Shown in pieces: positions 18,576 to 26,256 of a DNA stretch of 64,000 bases. The stretch is taken from the NCBI RefSeq assembly GCF_000379685.1, contig NZ_KB903250.1:62624-126623 (forward strand). The letters are read 5' to 3'. Source of the stretch: Catelliglobosispora koreensis DSM 44566 (GTDB taxonomy: Bacteria > Actinomycetota > Actinomycetes > Mycobacteriales > Micromonosporaceae). Every line of letters begins with the position of its first letter. Position 1 is the stretch's first letter. A program made the translations under genes and the position numbers. The notes beneath the pieces are model-generated. The model had not been told where the DNA came from. It ran no database searches and saw only the letters and a program-made list of their open reading frames with translations.

Positions 18576-18579
18576 CGAT
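18574..18579 (+). promoter_or_regulatory. -10 hexamer of fbiA
   Basis: TACGAT, 7 nt before ATG 18587. It overlaps the fbiC hexamer by 2 bp on the other strand, so the two promoters cannot be open at once. Confidence 0.65.
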
Positions 18580-18586
18580 GGTCGGC

Positions 18587-19507
18587 ATGCGGATTGTGGT
18601 GCTGGCAGGGGGAATAGGCGGAGCACGCTTTCTCCTCGGGGTTAGGGAGCACGCGCGCTCCATTGGAGCCGAGGTGACCGCCATCGTCAATGTCGGCGAC
18701 GACGTGTGGATGCACGGGCTGCGTATTTGCCCGGATCTCGACTCCGTCATGTACACCCTGGGCGACGGCATCGACCCCGGACGCGGCTGGGGCCGGGCCG
18801 GGGAAACGTGGTCAGTCAAGGAAGAGCTCGCGTCCTACGGTGCCGAGCCAACCTGGTTCGGCCTCGGTGACCGCGACATCGCGACCCACCTCGTCCGCAG
18901 CACGATGCTCGCCGCCGGCCAGCCGCTGTCGGCCATCACCGCCCGCCTTTGCGAGCGCTGGCAACCAGGCATCAACCTCTTGCCCGCCAGCGACGACCGG
19001 GTCGAGACCCACGTGGTGCTCGCAGACCGTGCTATCCACTTCCAAGAATGGTGGGTACGCCATAAGGCCGAGCTCCCGGCACAGAGGTTCGTTTTCCTCG
19101 GCGCCGAGACGGCGACCCCAGCTTCGGGCGTCATGGAGGCCCTCGCTCAAGCCGATGTCATCCTGATCGCGCCAAGTAACCCGGTCGTCTCCATCGCCCC
19201 GATTCTCGCGATTCCCGGCATCAAGGACGCCCTGAAGGCACCCGTCGCCGGAATCTCCCCGATCATCGGCGGCGCTCCGGTGCGCGGCATGGCTGACAAA
19301 TGCCTGTCCGCGATAGGTGTGGAGTGCACGGCGGCCGGCGTCGGCTCGCTCTACGCTGACTTCCTCACCGCGTGGCTGGTCGATCCGGCCGACGCTGACG
19401 ACACGGTCGTGAATGGAGTGACGGTCGTGCCGACACCGCTGTGGATGACTGATGTGCCCACCACCGCCACAATGGTCCGGTCCGCACTCTCGGCGCTGGA
19501 GAAATAG
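18587..19507 (+). CDS. fbiA: 2-phospho-L-lactate (phosphoenolpyruvyl) transferase, FbiA/CofD
   Basis: A 306-residue CofD-family enzyme that joins the activated three-carbon unit to FO, giving dehydro-F420-0 in actinobacteria. The N-terminal nucleotide loop [16 protein letters not shown] is typical, as are [17 protein letters not shown] and [18 protein letters not shown] 18587 is placed by the TACGAT hexamer; an in-frame ATG at 18578 would overlap that hexamer. One base separates its TAG from the fbiB ATG, so the two genes form an operon. Confidence 0.97.
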   Translation: MRIVVLAGGIGGARFLLGVREHARSIGAEVTAIVNVGDDVWMHGLRICPDLDSVMYTLGDGIDPGRGWGRAGETWSVKEELASYGAEPTWFGLGDRDIATHLVRSTMLAAGQPLSAITARLCERWQPGINLLPASDDRVETHVVLADRAIHFQEWWVRHKAELPAQRFVFLGAETATPASGVMEALAQADVILIAPSNPVVSIAPILAIPGIKDALKAPVAGISPIIGGAPVRGMADKCLSAIGVECTAAGVGSLYADFLTAWLVDPADADDTVVNGVTVVPTPLWMTDVPTTATMVRSALSALEK

Positions 19508-19508
19508 C

Positions 19509-20270
19509 ATGGACGACGGTTTTACGGTCCGCCCGGTTCGCGGCATTCCTTCGGTGCGGCCAGGCGATGATCTCGCCGCCCTCATTTTCACCGCCGCCCC
19601 TTGGCTGGCCGACGGAGACATCCTCGTTGTCACCAGCAAGATTGTCTCCAAGGCGGAGGGCAGCCTAGTCGACGTTCCCACGTCAGGCCCAGAACGCGAG
19701 GCTGCCCGGGAAGAGGTGCTTCGTTCCCAAACCGCCCGCGCCGTAGCGTCCCGTGGGCACACCCGGATTGTGCAAACTCATCACGGTTTCGTGATGGCGT
19801 CCGCTGGCATTGACGCGTCCAATGTGGACCGGTCACAGCTCGTGCTTCTGCCCAAAGACCCCGACCGCTCCGCGGCTGACCTTCGCACGACCTTCCGCGA
19901 ACGTTACGACCTGGACGTTGCCGTGATCATCAGCGACACCGCCGGCCGCCCCTGGCGTAACGGTCTCACCGACATCGCCCTCGGCGCCGCCGGGATCGCC
20001 CCGTTACGTGATCACCGCGGCGAGATCGACCCTTATGGAAATGATCTCCACATCACCCAAATGGCGATAGTCGACGAACTCGCCGCCGCCGCTGAGCTGG
20101 TCAAAGGCAAAATCGACCAGGTCCCCGTCGCCGTGATCCGCGGCCTCATCACGTCCACTGAGGACACCCCCGGCGTCGTCCCCACCCTCGTCCGCGAAGC
20201 AGCCAACGACCTGTTCTCCCTCGGCACAGCCGAAGCCATCGCCCTCGGCCGCCAATCCCCTCCCGCCTAA
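19509..20270 (+). CDS. fbiB: F420-0:gamma-glutamyl ligase, single-domain FbiB (CofE part only)
   Basis: A 253-residue protein matching the CofE ligase domain, which adds L-glutamate residues to F420-0 using GTP. Motifs include VTSKIVSKAEG, RERYDLDVAVIISDTAGRPW and HRGEIDPYGNDL near the middle. Actinobacterial FbiB normally continues into a roughly 200-residue nitroreductase-like domain that binds FMN and reduces dehydro-F420-0. Here the frame ends after FSLGTAEAIALGRQS, at the usual domain junction, and a C/T-rich repeat begins at once. No reductase coding remnant is visible downstream. Confidence 0.93.
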   Translation: MDDGFTVRPVRGIPSVRPGDDLAALIFTAAPWLADGDILVVTSKIVSKAEGSLVDVPTSGPEREAAREEVLRSQTARAVASRGHTRIVQTHHGFVMASAGIDASNVDRSQLVLLPKDPDRSAADLRTTFRERYDLDVAVIISDTAGRPWRNGLTDIALGAAGIAPLRDHRGEIDPYGNDLHITQMAIVDELAAAAELVKGKIDQVPVAVIRGLITSTEDTPGVVPTLVREAANDLFSLGTAEAIALGRQSPPA

Positions 20271-20470
20271 TTCCCTTTCGCGCTTCCCCCTCTCCCGCCT
20301 TACCCTTCCGCGTCCCCATCGCCCTTCCCGCCCTACCTTTTCCGCGCGCCCGGCGCCTCCGCCTGCTCCGCGCTTCCGCTGCACCGCGCTTCCGCTGCAC
20401 CGCGCTTCCCGGGGAGCTTCCCTTTGCCCGCGCATTGCCTGGCCGCTGTTCCCCTGCCCACGATTTCGCT
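20271..20470 (+). repeat. C/T-rich degenerate array, cgcttcccgcc type
   Basis: Many versions of cgcttcc / cttcccgcc occur in succession, including two exact tandem copies of cgcgcttccgctgcac (20369-20384, 20385-20400) and the start of a third. The array begins at the fbiB stop codon. Confidence 0.75.
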
Positions 20471-20570
20471 TTGGCTTCGGCCTCGGACGTCGGCCGCTGC
20501 TGGCTGCCGGCCGATGCTTTCGCCATTTGGCTCGGTTCCCGCCAAACCTTTCGTTGCGGCGGGAGCGCTT

Positions 20571-20682
20571 GGTCGTGATCCACAGCCACAAATGTGATCG
20601 ACATCCGTTGAGACGTGATCGACAGGCGGTTTGATCACGTCCTGTGGGATGTGGATCTGCGTTAGGGCTGTGGATCACGACC
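20571..20682. repeat. 17-bp perfect inverted repeat in the GATC core
   Basis: ggtcgtgatccacagcc (20571-20587) is the exact reverse complement of ggctgtggatcacgacc (20666-20682). The 78-bp interior holds the direct repeats gtgatcgaca (20594, 20615) and further GATC sites. GATC occurs 13 times between 20577 and 20849. Confidence 0.9.
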
Positions 20683-20960
20683 TAGCCGATCAAGGCGACT
20701 ATCTGACCGCCCCGGCCGTCGGGTCGACAGTGGAGATGATCTCTGGGGCTGATCCACAGCCCAAAAAGGATGGACAAACTGCCTGTTGATCACCTTTTCG
20801 GGAGGTGGATCAGCAGAAAAGATCGACACTGAATCAGCGCCCACCGATCTCACGCAGCCCAACCATCCGCTGGCCAAAGCTGAAGGAGAGATGCATCGCC
20901 ATCGCGCAGGGGCTACAGCCGATGCGCGGGTAGCGGAAAAGCCAGTGGAACACGTCTTCG

Positions 20961-21097
20961 GGGCGGGAAGGATGAGGCCAAGGCGCGGCGGGAAGCGGCC
21001 GCGTGCCGGGGCGGGAAAGCGGCCGGGTAACGGCGGCGGAAAGCGGCTGTGTTGCCGCCGGCGGGAAAGCGGTCGCGCAACGGCGGTGGGAAGTGGG
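20961..21097 (+). repeat. Degenerate 25-bp tandem repeat, gcgggaaagcgg type
   Basis: Units beginning g(c)gggaa(a)g start near 20963, 20988, 21011, 21036, 21061 and 21086, a period of 23-25 bp. The unit core ggcgggaaagcgg is the complement of the cgctttcccgcc motif in the C/T-rich array at 20271. Confidence 0.75.
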
Positions 21098-21098
21098 A

Positions 21099-22088
21099 TT
21101 AGGGGTGGCCGTGGAGCATGGCGTTGCCCAGGGCGGTTGCCGTGTGGCGGACGACGTTGGCGTCGCGGACGCTGATGACGAGGCCAGCTTCGCGCAGAAC
21201 GGTTAGGTGCTGGCTCGCGGCAGGGGCGGAAATGCCCACGCGACGGGCGAGTTCAGTGGTCGATCCGCCGAGTACGGAAGCCTCAAGAAGTGAGGCGCGG
21301 GTGCGGCCGAGCAGGGCGCTTAACGGTTCGCGCGCGGCGGCGGCGGCCAGGCCGGCGTGCCTATCGACGGGGTAGACGAGCACCTGAGGCAGCTCGGGGT
21401 CGTGCAGCGTAATGGGTTTGACCTCGGGGACTTTGAAGAACGACGGGACAAGGCGCAACCCCCGCCCACTGAGGTAAAGGTCGCGATCACCGTTGTAGTC
21501 GTTGATTTCGAGCACGGTGCCGTTGAAGCTCACTTTGGGATGCAGACCGTCGAGCAAGGCGCCCACGCCTCCGTCTAGCAGCGCCTGAGCTCGCAACATA
21601 CGGTCGGCGTCAAAGGCTGTTCGCACCCAGTCGCTGACGTCATCAAGTGCCGCACTGTGATAGGCGCGCATCGCTGTGCCGAGTTCCTTCAGCGCGCCCG
21701 GATCGCCTTCGCCAACCTCGGCCACGCGAGGCGCCACGCGCCCGTGCGCGTTGGCAAGCTTTTCAATCTCCATCCGCAGCCGCGGCTTGGGCAGACTGAG
21801 AATGCTGTCGATGCCTGCGTCGAGGCCTTCACTGGCTTCATGCGGGGTGAGCATGTCCGGAAAGTAGCCATGCGCCGGATTGAGCGTAATGAATAGCGAT
21901 ACTTCATTTCGCATCGCGCTGCCGGGGCTAAGACGGGTCGCGACCCGTTGCTTCCAGCCGGCCAGCAAGGGGTCGGATCGCTTTGTCCGCAGCACATGGC
22001 TGCTTAGCGAGACCTCCCACAGCGGGTCCGGCGTATTCGCCAGGCGCGTAGCGGCTAGGTCTTCACCCGAAAAGTGAATCCTCAGCAC
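21099..22088 (-). CDS. ArsR-type winged-helix regulator with DUF5937-like N-terminal domain
   Basis: A 329-residue regulator. The N-terminal two thirds is a helical domain of the type seen in actinobacterial DUF5937 proteins; the C-terminal HTH (about 260-329) reads SLLEASVLGGSTTELARRVG and ISAPAASQHLTVLREAGLV, a classic ArsR/SmtB winged helix. No metal-binding cysteine pair is seen, so a metal signal is unlikely. GTG 22088 has TAGCAT 6 nt upstream. Targets are unknown; the neighbours are the repeat region and a possible beta-propeller gene. Confidence 0.85.
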   Translation of the reverse strand: MLRIHFSGEDLAATRLANTPDPLWEVSLSSHVLRTKRSDPLLAGWKQRVATRLSPGSAMRNEVSLFITLNPAHGYFPDMLTPHEASEGLDAGIDSILSLPKPRLRMEIEKLANAHGRVAPRVAEVGEGDPGALKELGTAMRAYHSAALDDVSDWVRTAFDADRMLRAQALLDGGVGALLDGLHPKVSFNGTVLEINDYNGDRDLYLSGRGLRLVPSFFKVPEVKPITLHDPELPQVLVYPVDRHAGLAAAAAREPLSALLGRTRASLLEASVLGGSTTELARRVGISAPAASQHLTVLREAGLVISVRDANVVRHTATALGNAMLHGHP

Positions 22089-22094
22089 CAAGCG

Positions 22095-22100
22095 ATGCTA
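22095..22100 (-). promoter_or_regulatory. -10 hexamer, leaderless promoter of the ArsR-type gene
   Basis: TAGCAT on the minus strand, exactly 6 nt before GTG 22088. Confidence 0.6.
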
Positions 22101-22196
22101 ACCAACTCGCTGACCAGCGTGTTTAAGTCACGGCCGAATGTCGTCGACGCCTGGCCGTTCGGTGGACGATCCTGTGAGTCCACGGGGATGAGTGCC

Positions 22197-22237
22197 GGGG
22201 CTGGTCAGGCTGAAAGCGGGGGGCTTTGACCAGCCCC
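22197..22237 (-). terminator. Strong hairpin downstream of the 22248 gene
   Basis: ggggctggtca (22197-22207) pairs perfectly with tgaccagcccc (22227-22237) over 11 bp with a 19-nt loop. It lies 11 bp past the stop of the minus-strand gene; no T tract. Confidence 0.7.
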
Positions 22238-22247
22238 GTCACGCTCT

Positions 22248-23246
22248 TCAAAACCGTTGGTACAGCGCTACTCTGTGATCCTCGTCGGTCACATAGAGTT
22301 CTTGGCCCTCCCATTCCGACACTCCCTCAACATGGTGCAGGGGCGTCAGATCGGCCACCAATTCCGGCTTCACGGGACCGGGCGTCGCGGGCAGCGCGAA
22401 GCGATAGTGCCTGCATGTAACGTCTCTGGCCTGCGGATGCGCATCAAGCAAGACCGATCCCTTGTCGATCGCGTCAATCGATCCAATCACGACATCGAAC
22501 GTCCCGTCGGCACGTGCGCTCAGCGCCCGGACGCCGAGCGGGCCGGCGCCGGTCTCGATCAAGGGGTAGACACCGGCGACGCTCACGTCACCGCCAGCGA
22601 AAAGTCCCGGGATTCCGGCGAGCTCGACGAGCAGCGGCTCGCCGGCCGACGTTACCGGCCAGCGCAGTCCAATCAGGAGGGTGCCGGAGGCCGTGAACGC
22701 CGCTCCCTCGATGTTGATCGGATGATCCGAGTCGAGCAGATGGGCCGTCCACGTCTTTCCTCGGGCGAGACCACGCTCCCGGGTGCCCAAGATGAACCGT
22801 TCGCGCACGATGTCAGCGACCTCGCCGGCCACCTTGAGCAAGGCGTCGTTGATGACCCTGTGCAAGGCGAACTTGTTGCGCACGATCTCCAGCTGGGGCG
22901 TGGCAGACTCGCGGAACCGGGCGACGAAGGCCCGCTTGGGGCGCAATGGTCCCTTCTTGGAGCCGAAGTGCGAGCCGAGCACGTAGACCCAGCCGTCCAG
23001 GTAGGCCAGCGCTTCCCCGTCTTCGGTTCGTCCTGTGTTCACGCCAGCATTTGCCGCGACGTGCTGTGCCGTCCACGTCCCATCGGGGTGGCAGCAGAGC
23101 ACGGCCAGGCATTCTTCGACCGGGCCCTCGTCGAGCACCGTCCAAAACGCCGACGTAGCGCCCAGCGAAGCCAGAAGCGACGCGTCGTGAACCCGCAGCA
23201 GGTCACTGGCCTCGTTTCCGGCCACCGTCATCTCGGCTAGGTGCAT
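22248..23246 (-). CDS. Uncharacterised protein, possibly beta-propeller (DUF3616-like)
   Basis: A 332-residue protein with no signal peptide or membrane segment. Repeating motifs such as INIEGAAFTASGTLLIGLRW and HVEGVSEWEGQELYVTDED resemble blades of DUF3616 or SMP-30-like propellers, with acidic pairs that could bind a metal. I do not recognise it firmly and give no function. ATG 23246 has TACCCT 6 nt upstream. A hairpin terminator follows the stop. It is 29 bp downstream of manC but has its own promoter signal. Confidence 0.75.
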   Translation of the reverse strand: MHLAEMTVAGNEASDLLRVHDASLLASLGATSAFWTVLDEGPVEECLAVLCCHPDGTWTAQHVAANAGVNTGRTEDGEALAYLDGWVYVLGSHFGSKKGPLRPKRAFVARFRESATPQLEIVRNKFALHRVINDALLKVAGEVADIVRERFILGTRERGLARGKTWTAHLLDSDHPINIEGAAFTASGTLLIGLRWPVTSAGEPLLVELAGIPGLFAGGDVSVAGVYPLIETGAGPLGVRALSARADGTFDVVIGSIDAIDKGSVLLDAHPQARDVTCRHYRFALPATPGPVKPELVADLTPLHHVEGVSEWEGQELYVTDEDHRVALYQRF

Positions 23247-23252
23247 CGCTCA

Positions 23253-23258
23253 AGGGTA
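23253..23258 (-). promoter_or_regulatory. -10 hexamer, leaderless promoter of the 22248-23246 gene
   Basis: TACCCT on the minus strand, exactly 6 nt before ATG 23246. Confidence 0.6.
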
Positions 23259-23275
23259 CTGACGTTGCGCACGCC

Positions 23276-24361
23276 TCAAATCCGCGTGTCGCCGCGCTCT
23301 TTCAGCTCGTCGACGAGTTTCTTCACGTCTTGGGCCCGATCCCGGGGGCACACGAGCACAGCGTCCGGCGTGTCCACCACGATCACGTCACGCATGCCCA
23401 GCATCGCGACGAGCCGCCCGGACTGGGGGACGATCACGGAACCTGACGTGTCAGTGAGCAGGACGTCACCCTTGTCCTGTCCAACCACGACGTTGCCGTC
23501 TTCGTCGGCGGGCAGCACGTCACCGAGGGTCTGGAAGTCGCCGACGTCAGTCCAGCCGAAGTCTCCAGCCACCGTCGCGACCGCTCCGGCCGCTGCTGCA
23601 CCTTCCATTACGGCGTAGTCAACGGAGATCTTCTTCAGGTCGGGCCAGATGTCAGAAAGAGCCCGCTCACGAGCGGCGTCATCGTCCCAGGCGGCCGCGA
23701 TCGCTGTCAGTCCCTCATAGAGCGCGGGCTCCTGGCGCCGCAGCTCGCCCAGGAACACGTCAACACGCCAGACGAACATGCCCGCGTTCCAGTAGTAGCC
23801 GCCGGAGTTGACATAGACCGCCGCGACCTCGGCCGACGGCTTCTCCTTGAACTGGGCGACGCGCTGGATCGGACCGTCGATCGTCTCTCCACATTGGAGG
23901 TATCCGTAGCCGGTCTCGGGATGGGTCGGAACGATGCCGATCGTCATCAGCAGGCCGCGCTGTGCGCCCGCCACAGCCTGGGCAAGCACCTCGGTTAGGC
24001 GCGCGGAATGGCGTACCAGATGATCGGAAGCGAATGAGCCCATGATGGCTTGCGGATCGCGACGGGCAATAAGGGCCGCGGCCAGGCCGATCGCCGCACA
24101 TGAGTCTCTCGGCGAGGGCTCCACGATGATGTTGGATTCGGGCAGATCAGGAAGTTGCCTGGCAACTGCCGCGGCGTGCGCCGTGCCGGTCACCACCAGC
24201 GTGTCGGTGACCGGTGACACGGCGCTCAGCCTGGATGCCGTGGCTTGCAGAAGCGTCTGCGCCGTTCCCGTTAGAGGGTGCAAGAATTTCGGTTTCCCTG
24301 CGCGGGACAGCGGCCAAAGGCGCGTCCCGCTTCCTCCGGCGAGGATAACGGCGTGAAGCAT
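23276..24361 (-). CDS. manC: Mannose-1-phosphate guanylyltransferase
   Basis: A 361-residue nucleotidyltransferase making GDP-mannose from GTP and mannose-1-phosphate. It begins MLHAVILAGGSGTRLWPLSR, the pyrophosphorylase signature, with KPKF shortly after; VEPSPRDSCAAIGLAA and FKEKPSAEVAAVYV are further family motifs. The C-terminal isomerase (PMI type II) domain of bifunctional enzymes is absent; a separate manA is present at 7510. ATG 24361 matches the family start; GTG 24388, which overlaps the glycosyltransferase stop as TAGTG, would add nine residues and could allow coupling. Confidence 0.95.
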   Translation of the reverse strand: MLHAVILAGGSGTRLWPLSRAGKPKFLHPLTGTAQTLLQATASRLSAVSPVTDTLVVTGTAHAAAVARQLPDLPESNIIVEPSPRDSCAAIGLAAALIARRDPQAIMGSFASDHLVRHSARLTEVLAQAVAGAQRGLLMTIGIVPTHPETGYGYLQCGETIDGPIQRVAQFKEKPSAEVAAVYVNSGGYYWNAGMFVWRVDVFLGELRRQEPALYEGLTAIAAAWDDDAARERALSDIWPDLKKISVDYAVMEGAAAAGAVATVAGDFGWTDVGDFQTLGDVLPADEDGNVVVGQDKGDVLLTDTSGSVIVPQSGRLVAMLGMRDVIVVDTPDAVLVCPRDRAQDVKKLVDELKERGDTRI

Positions 24362-24387
24362 CAGCCCATCATGCATGACTGCCGGCA

Positions 24388-25527
24388 CTAAGGCCGCGCG
24401 GCCCTGTTCCAGGCGGCCACGTGAGCCTCGGCGCTCGAGGTCCAGCTGAACTCTTTTGCCCTGGTCAGCGCGGCGCTGCCCAGCTGTGAGCGACGTGCTG
24501 GGTCTTCGAGTAGCGCGCGAAGATCAGTGCCGATGCTCTCAGCGTCAGGCTTGGTGTAGGCCACCGCGTCACCGCCCACTTCCGGCAGCGAAAGCCGGGG
24601 CGTGGTCAGCACGGCAGCGCCACAAGCCATGGCTTCCAGCACGGGGAGGCCGAAGCCTTCGCCGTGACTGGGGTAAGCGCACAGGACGGCACCGCCGAGG
24701 AAACCGGGCAGGTCGGCATAGCGCAGGTAACCCGGGCGCAGCAGCCGCAAGTGAGCGGGCACTTCTCCGGCCACGCGATCGATTTCCTCGTCGTGACCCT
24801 GCCCACCCGCGATCACGAGCGCTGGCGGCTCGGGCATGTCGTGCACAGCTTTGATCCAGCCACGAATCAGGTTCGGCACGTTCTTGCGCGGTTCCTTGGC
24901 ACCCAAAAACGCGACGTAGTCCGTCGTGAGGCCGAGGCGGGCTCGTACCCGTGCCTTCTCCTCAGCCGCCGGAAGGTGAAACGCCGTGTGGTCGACGCCG
25001 TGGTAGGCGACGTCGATGCGCGTCGGGTCAGCGTCGAGCAGACGGATCAACTCGTCGCGAGTGGCCTTGCTCGGCACGATGACACGGTCAGCCCGGCGAA
25101 GTGAGGTCTTGATGGCTGAACGGAAGAACGTGCCCCTGGACTTCTCATAGTGCTCGGGCTCGGTGAAGAACGTCGCGTCATGGACGGTCACGGTCACCGG
25201 GCAGCCAGCCCGCAACGGGCAGGTGTAGAACGGCGAGTGCAGCACGGAAGCACCGACCTGCTGCGCGAGCAGCGGCAAGCCCGTCTGCTCCCAAGCCAGG
25301 CGAGCCGGCCTGTGCGCCGCTGCAGCGGGCGCGGCAAGGACCTGAGAAGTCGGAAGCATTCGCGAGTAGCGCTCTAAATCGTTGCGCTGGCACACGACCG
25401 ACAGGTCGATGTCGGTGTGCGCGGCGAGGGCCCCGAGTAAACCGTCTAGGTAGCGGCCAACGCCACCTCGATCGGCTGGAACGCTTGTCGCGTCCACAAG
25501 CACCCGGGGAGTACGAGCGATCGTCAC
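24388..25527 (-). CDS. Glycosyltransferase family 1/4
   Basis: A 379-residue GT-B glycosyltransferase. The glycine loop RGGVGRYLDGLL lies near the N-terminus, and the C-terminal donor site HGEGFGLPVLEAMACGAAVLT contains the conserved E-x7-E. With manC just downstream, a GDP-mannose-using mannosyltransferase acting in glycolipid or cell-wall glycan synthesis is inferred; the acceptor is unknown. GTG 25527 has AAGGAG 8 nt upstream. The stop shares a base with a possible manC start. Confidence 0.92.
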   Translation of the reverse strand: MTIARTPRVLVDATSVPADRGGVGRYLDGLLGALAAHTDIDLSVVCQRNDLERYSRMLPTSQVLAAPAAAAHRPARLAWEQTGLPLLAQQVGASVLHSPFYTCPLRAGCPVTVTVHDATFFTEPEHYEKSRGTFFRSAIKTSLRRADRVIVPSKATRDELIRLLDADPTRIDVAYHGVDHTAFHLPAAEEKARVRARLGLTTDYVAFLGAKEPRKNVPNLIRGWIKAVHDMPEPPALVIAGGQGHDEEIDRVAGEVPAHLRLLRPGYLRYADLPGFLGGAVLCAYPSHGEGFGLPVLEAMACGAAVLTTPRLSLPEVGGDAVAYTKPDAESIGTDLRALLEDPARRSQLGSAALTRAKEFSWTSSAEAHVAAWNRAARP

Positions 25528-25657
25528 GGCGGACACTCCTTGTGGGGGTGTTCCAGCGCACAGTCGCCGCCTAGCGAATGTGCGCTGTTTCACAGCAGTC
25601 AGCTTCAGACTACGCCTGGCTTGGTCTTGCGCGATGTCCCCCTAGGCGTATGTCTAA

Positions 25658-25663
25658 TAGCCT
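25658..25663 (+). promoter_or_regulatory. -10 hexamer upstream of the TIGR03089 gene
   Basis: TAGCCT, 8 nt before GTG 25672. Confidence 0.45.
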
Positions 25664-25671
25664 TTCGGACT

Positions 25672-26256
25672 GTGACCACCATTCGTTCTTTTCTCGCTCT
25701 GACCGACCCAGCCAAACCGCTGCTCACGTGGTATTCCCCAACGGAGCGCACGGAGTTGTCCGGCGCGACGCTCGGCAATTGGGTCGCGAAAATGTCAAAC
25801 CTGCTCGTGAATGAATGCGGCCTCGGGCCCGGAGATGTCGCCGAAATCGACCTGCCGCCGCACTGGCAGACCGCGGTCATCTTACTCGCGTCCTGGAATG
25901 TCGGGCTAACAGTCGGGGAATCCGGCGATGTCTCCTTTGGACTGCCGGGTTCGGAAGCCGAATATACGTTGACGCTTCATCCTTTTCAGCAGAGCGACTG
26001 GGTGGTCGCGGTCCGTGCACATGGCGATCACTACAGCGGGGCAACGGCTGACGTTGGCGACGTCCTCGATCTGGGCCTCAAGCCAGGCGACCGGGCTTTG
26101 TTCAATGTGGACACCCATCCCGATCCGCGGGAGTGGCTGCTCGCCCCGCTTGCCGCTGGGGCAAGCATCGTCGCGTGCACCGGGCTTGACGAAACCGCGC
26201 TCGCTAAGACTTTTGCTGCTGAGAAGGCAACTTGGCCAGCTCCTCAAACGCCGTAA
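25672..26256 (+). CDS. TIGR03089 family protein
   Basis: A 194-residue member of an actinobacterial family resembling the N-terminal part of acyl-adenylating (AMP-ligase) enzymes but without the ATP-binding core, so catalytic activity is unlikely. Seen here are TIRSFLALTDPAKPLLTWYS, VAEIDLPPHWQTAVILLASW and a C-terminal LAAGASIVACTGLD. The gene is widely placed near manC-type genes. Start GTG 25672 is set by the family start and the TAGCCT hexamer. Its last 53 bp overlap the acetoacetyl-CoA synthetase gene on the other strand. Confidence 0.85.
   Translation: MTTIRSFLALTDPAKPLLTWYSPTERTELSGATLGNWVAKMSNLLVNECGLGPGDVAEIDLPPHWQTAVILLASWNVGLTVGESGDVSFGLPGSEAEYTLTLHPFQQSDWVVAVRAHGDHYSGATADVGDVLDLGLKPGDRALFNVDTHPDPREWLLAPLAAGASIVACTGLDETALAKTFAAEKATWPAPQTP

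Larger units (their letters stand above)
20271..21098. other. Gene-free composite repeat region after fbiB
   Basis: This 828-bp stretch has no credible gene. It consists of a C/T-rich array (20271-20470), a transition, a GATC-dense core (20571-20860) and a G/A-rich 25-bp tandem array (20961-21097). The two arrays are related to each other on opposite strands, so the whole has an inverted layout around the core. It separates fbiB from the ArsR-type gene, whose stop codon lies at its right edge. Confidence 0.8.

Noticed and set aside
20571-20860. Replication origin
   Set aside because: No dnaA, dnaN or true TTGTCCACA cluster; only near-match boxes within a dispersed repeat.
20271-21098. Degraded nitroreductase domain of FbiB
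   Set aside because: No residual reading frame or motif of that domain could be seen in any frame; the region is repeat DNA.
22257-23240. 327-codon open frame opposite the 22248-23246 gene
   Set aside because: A high-GC shadow of the gene on the other strand; no start signal and low-complexity Arg/Gly content.
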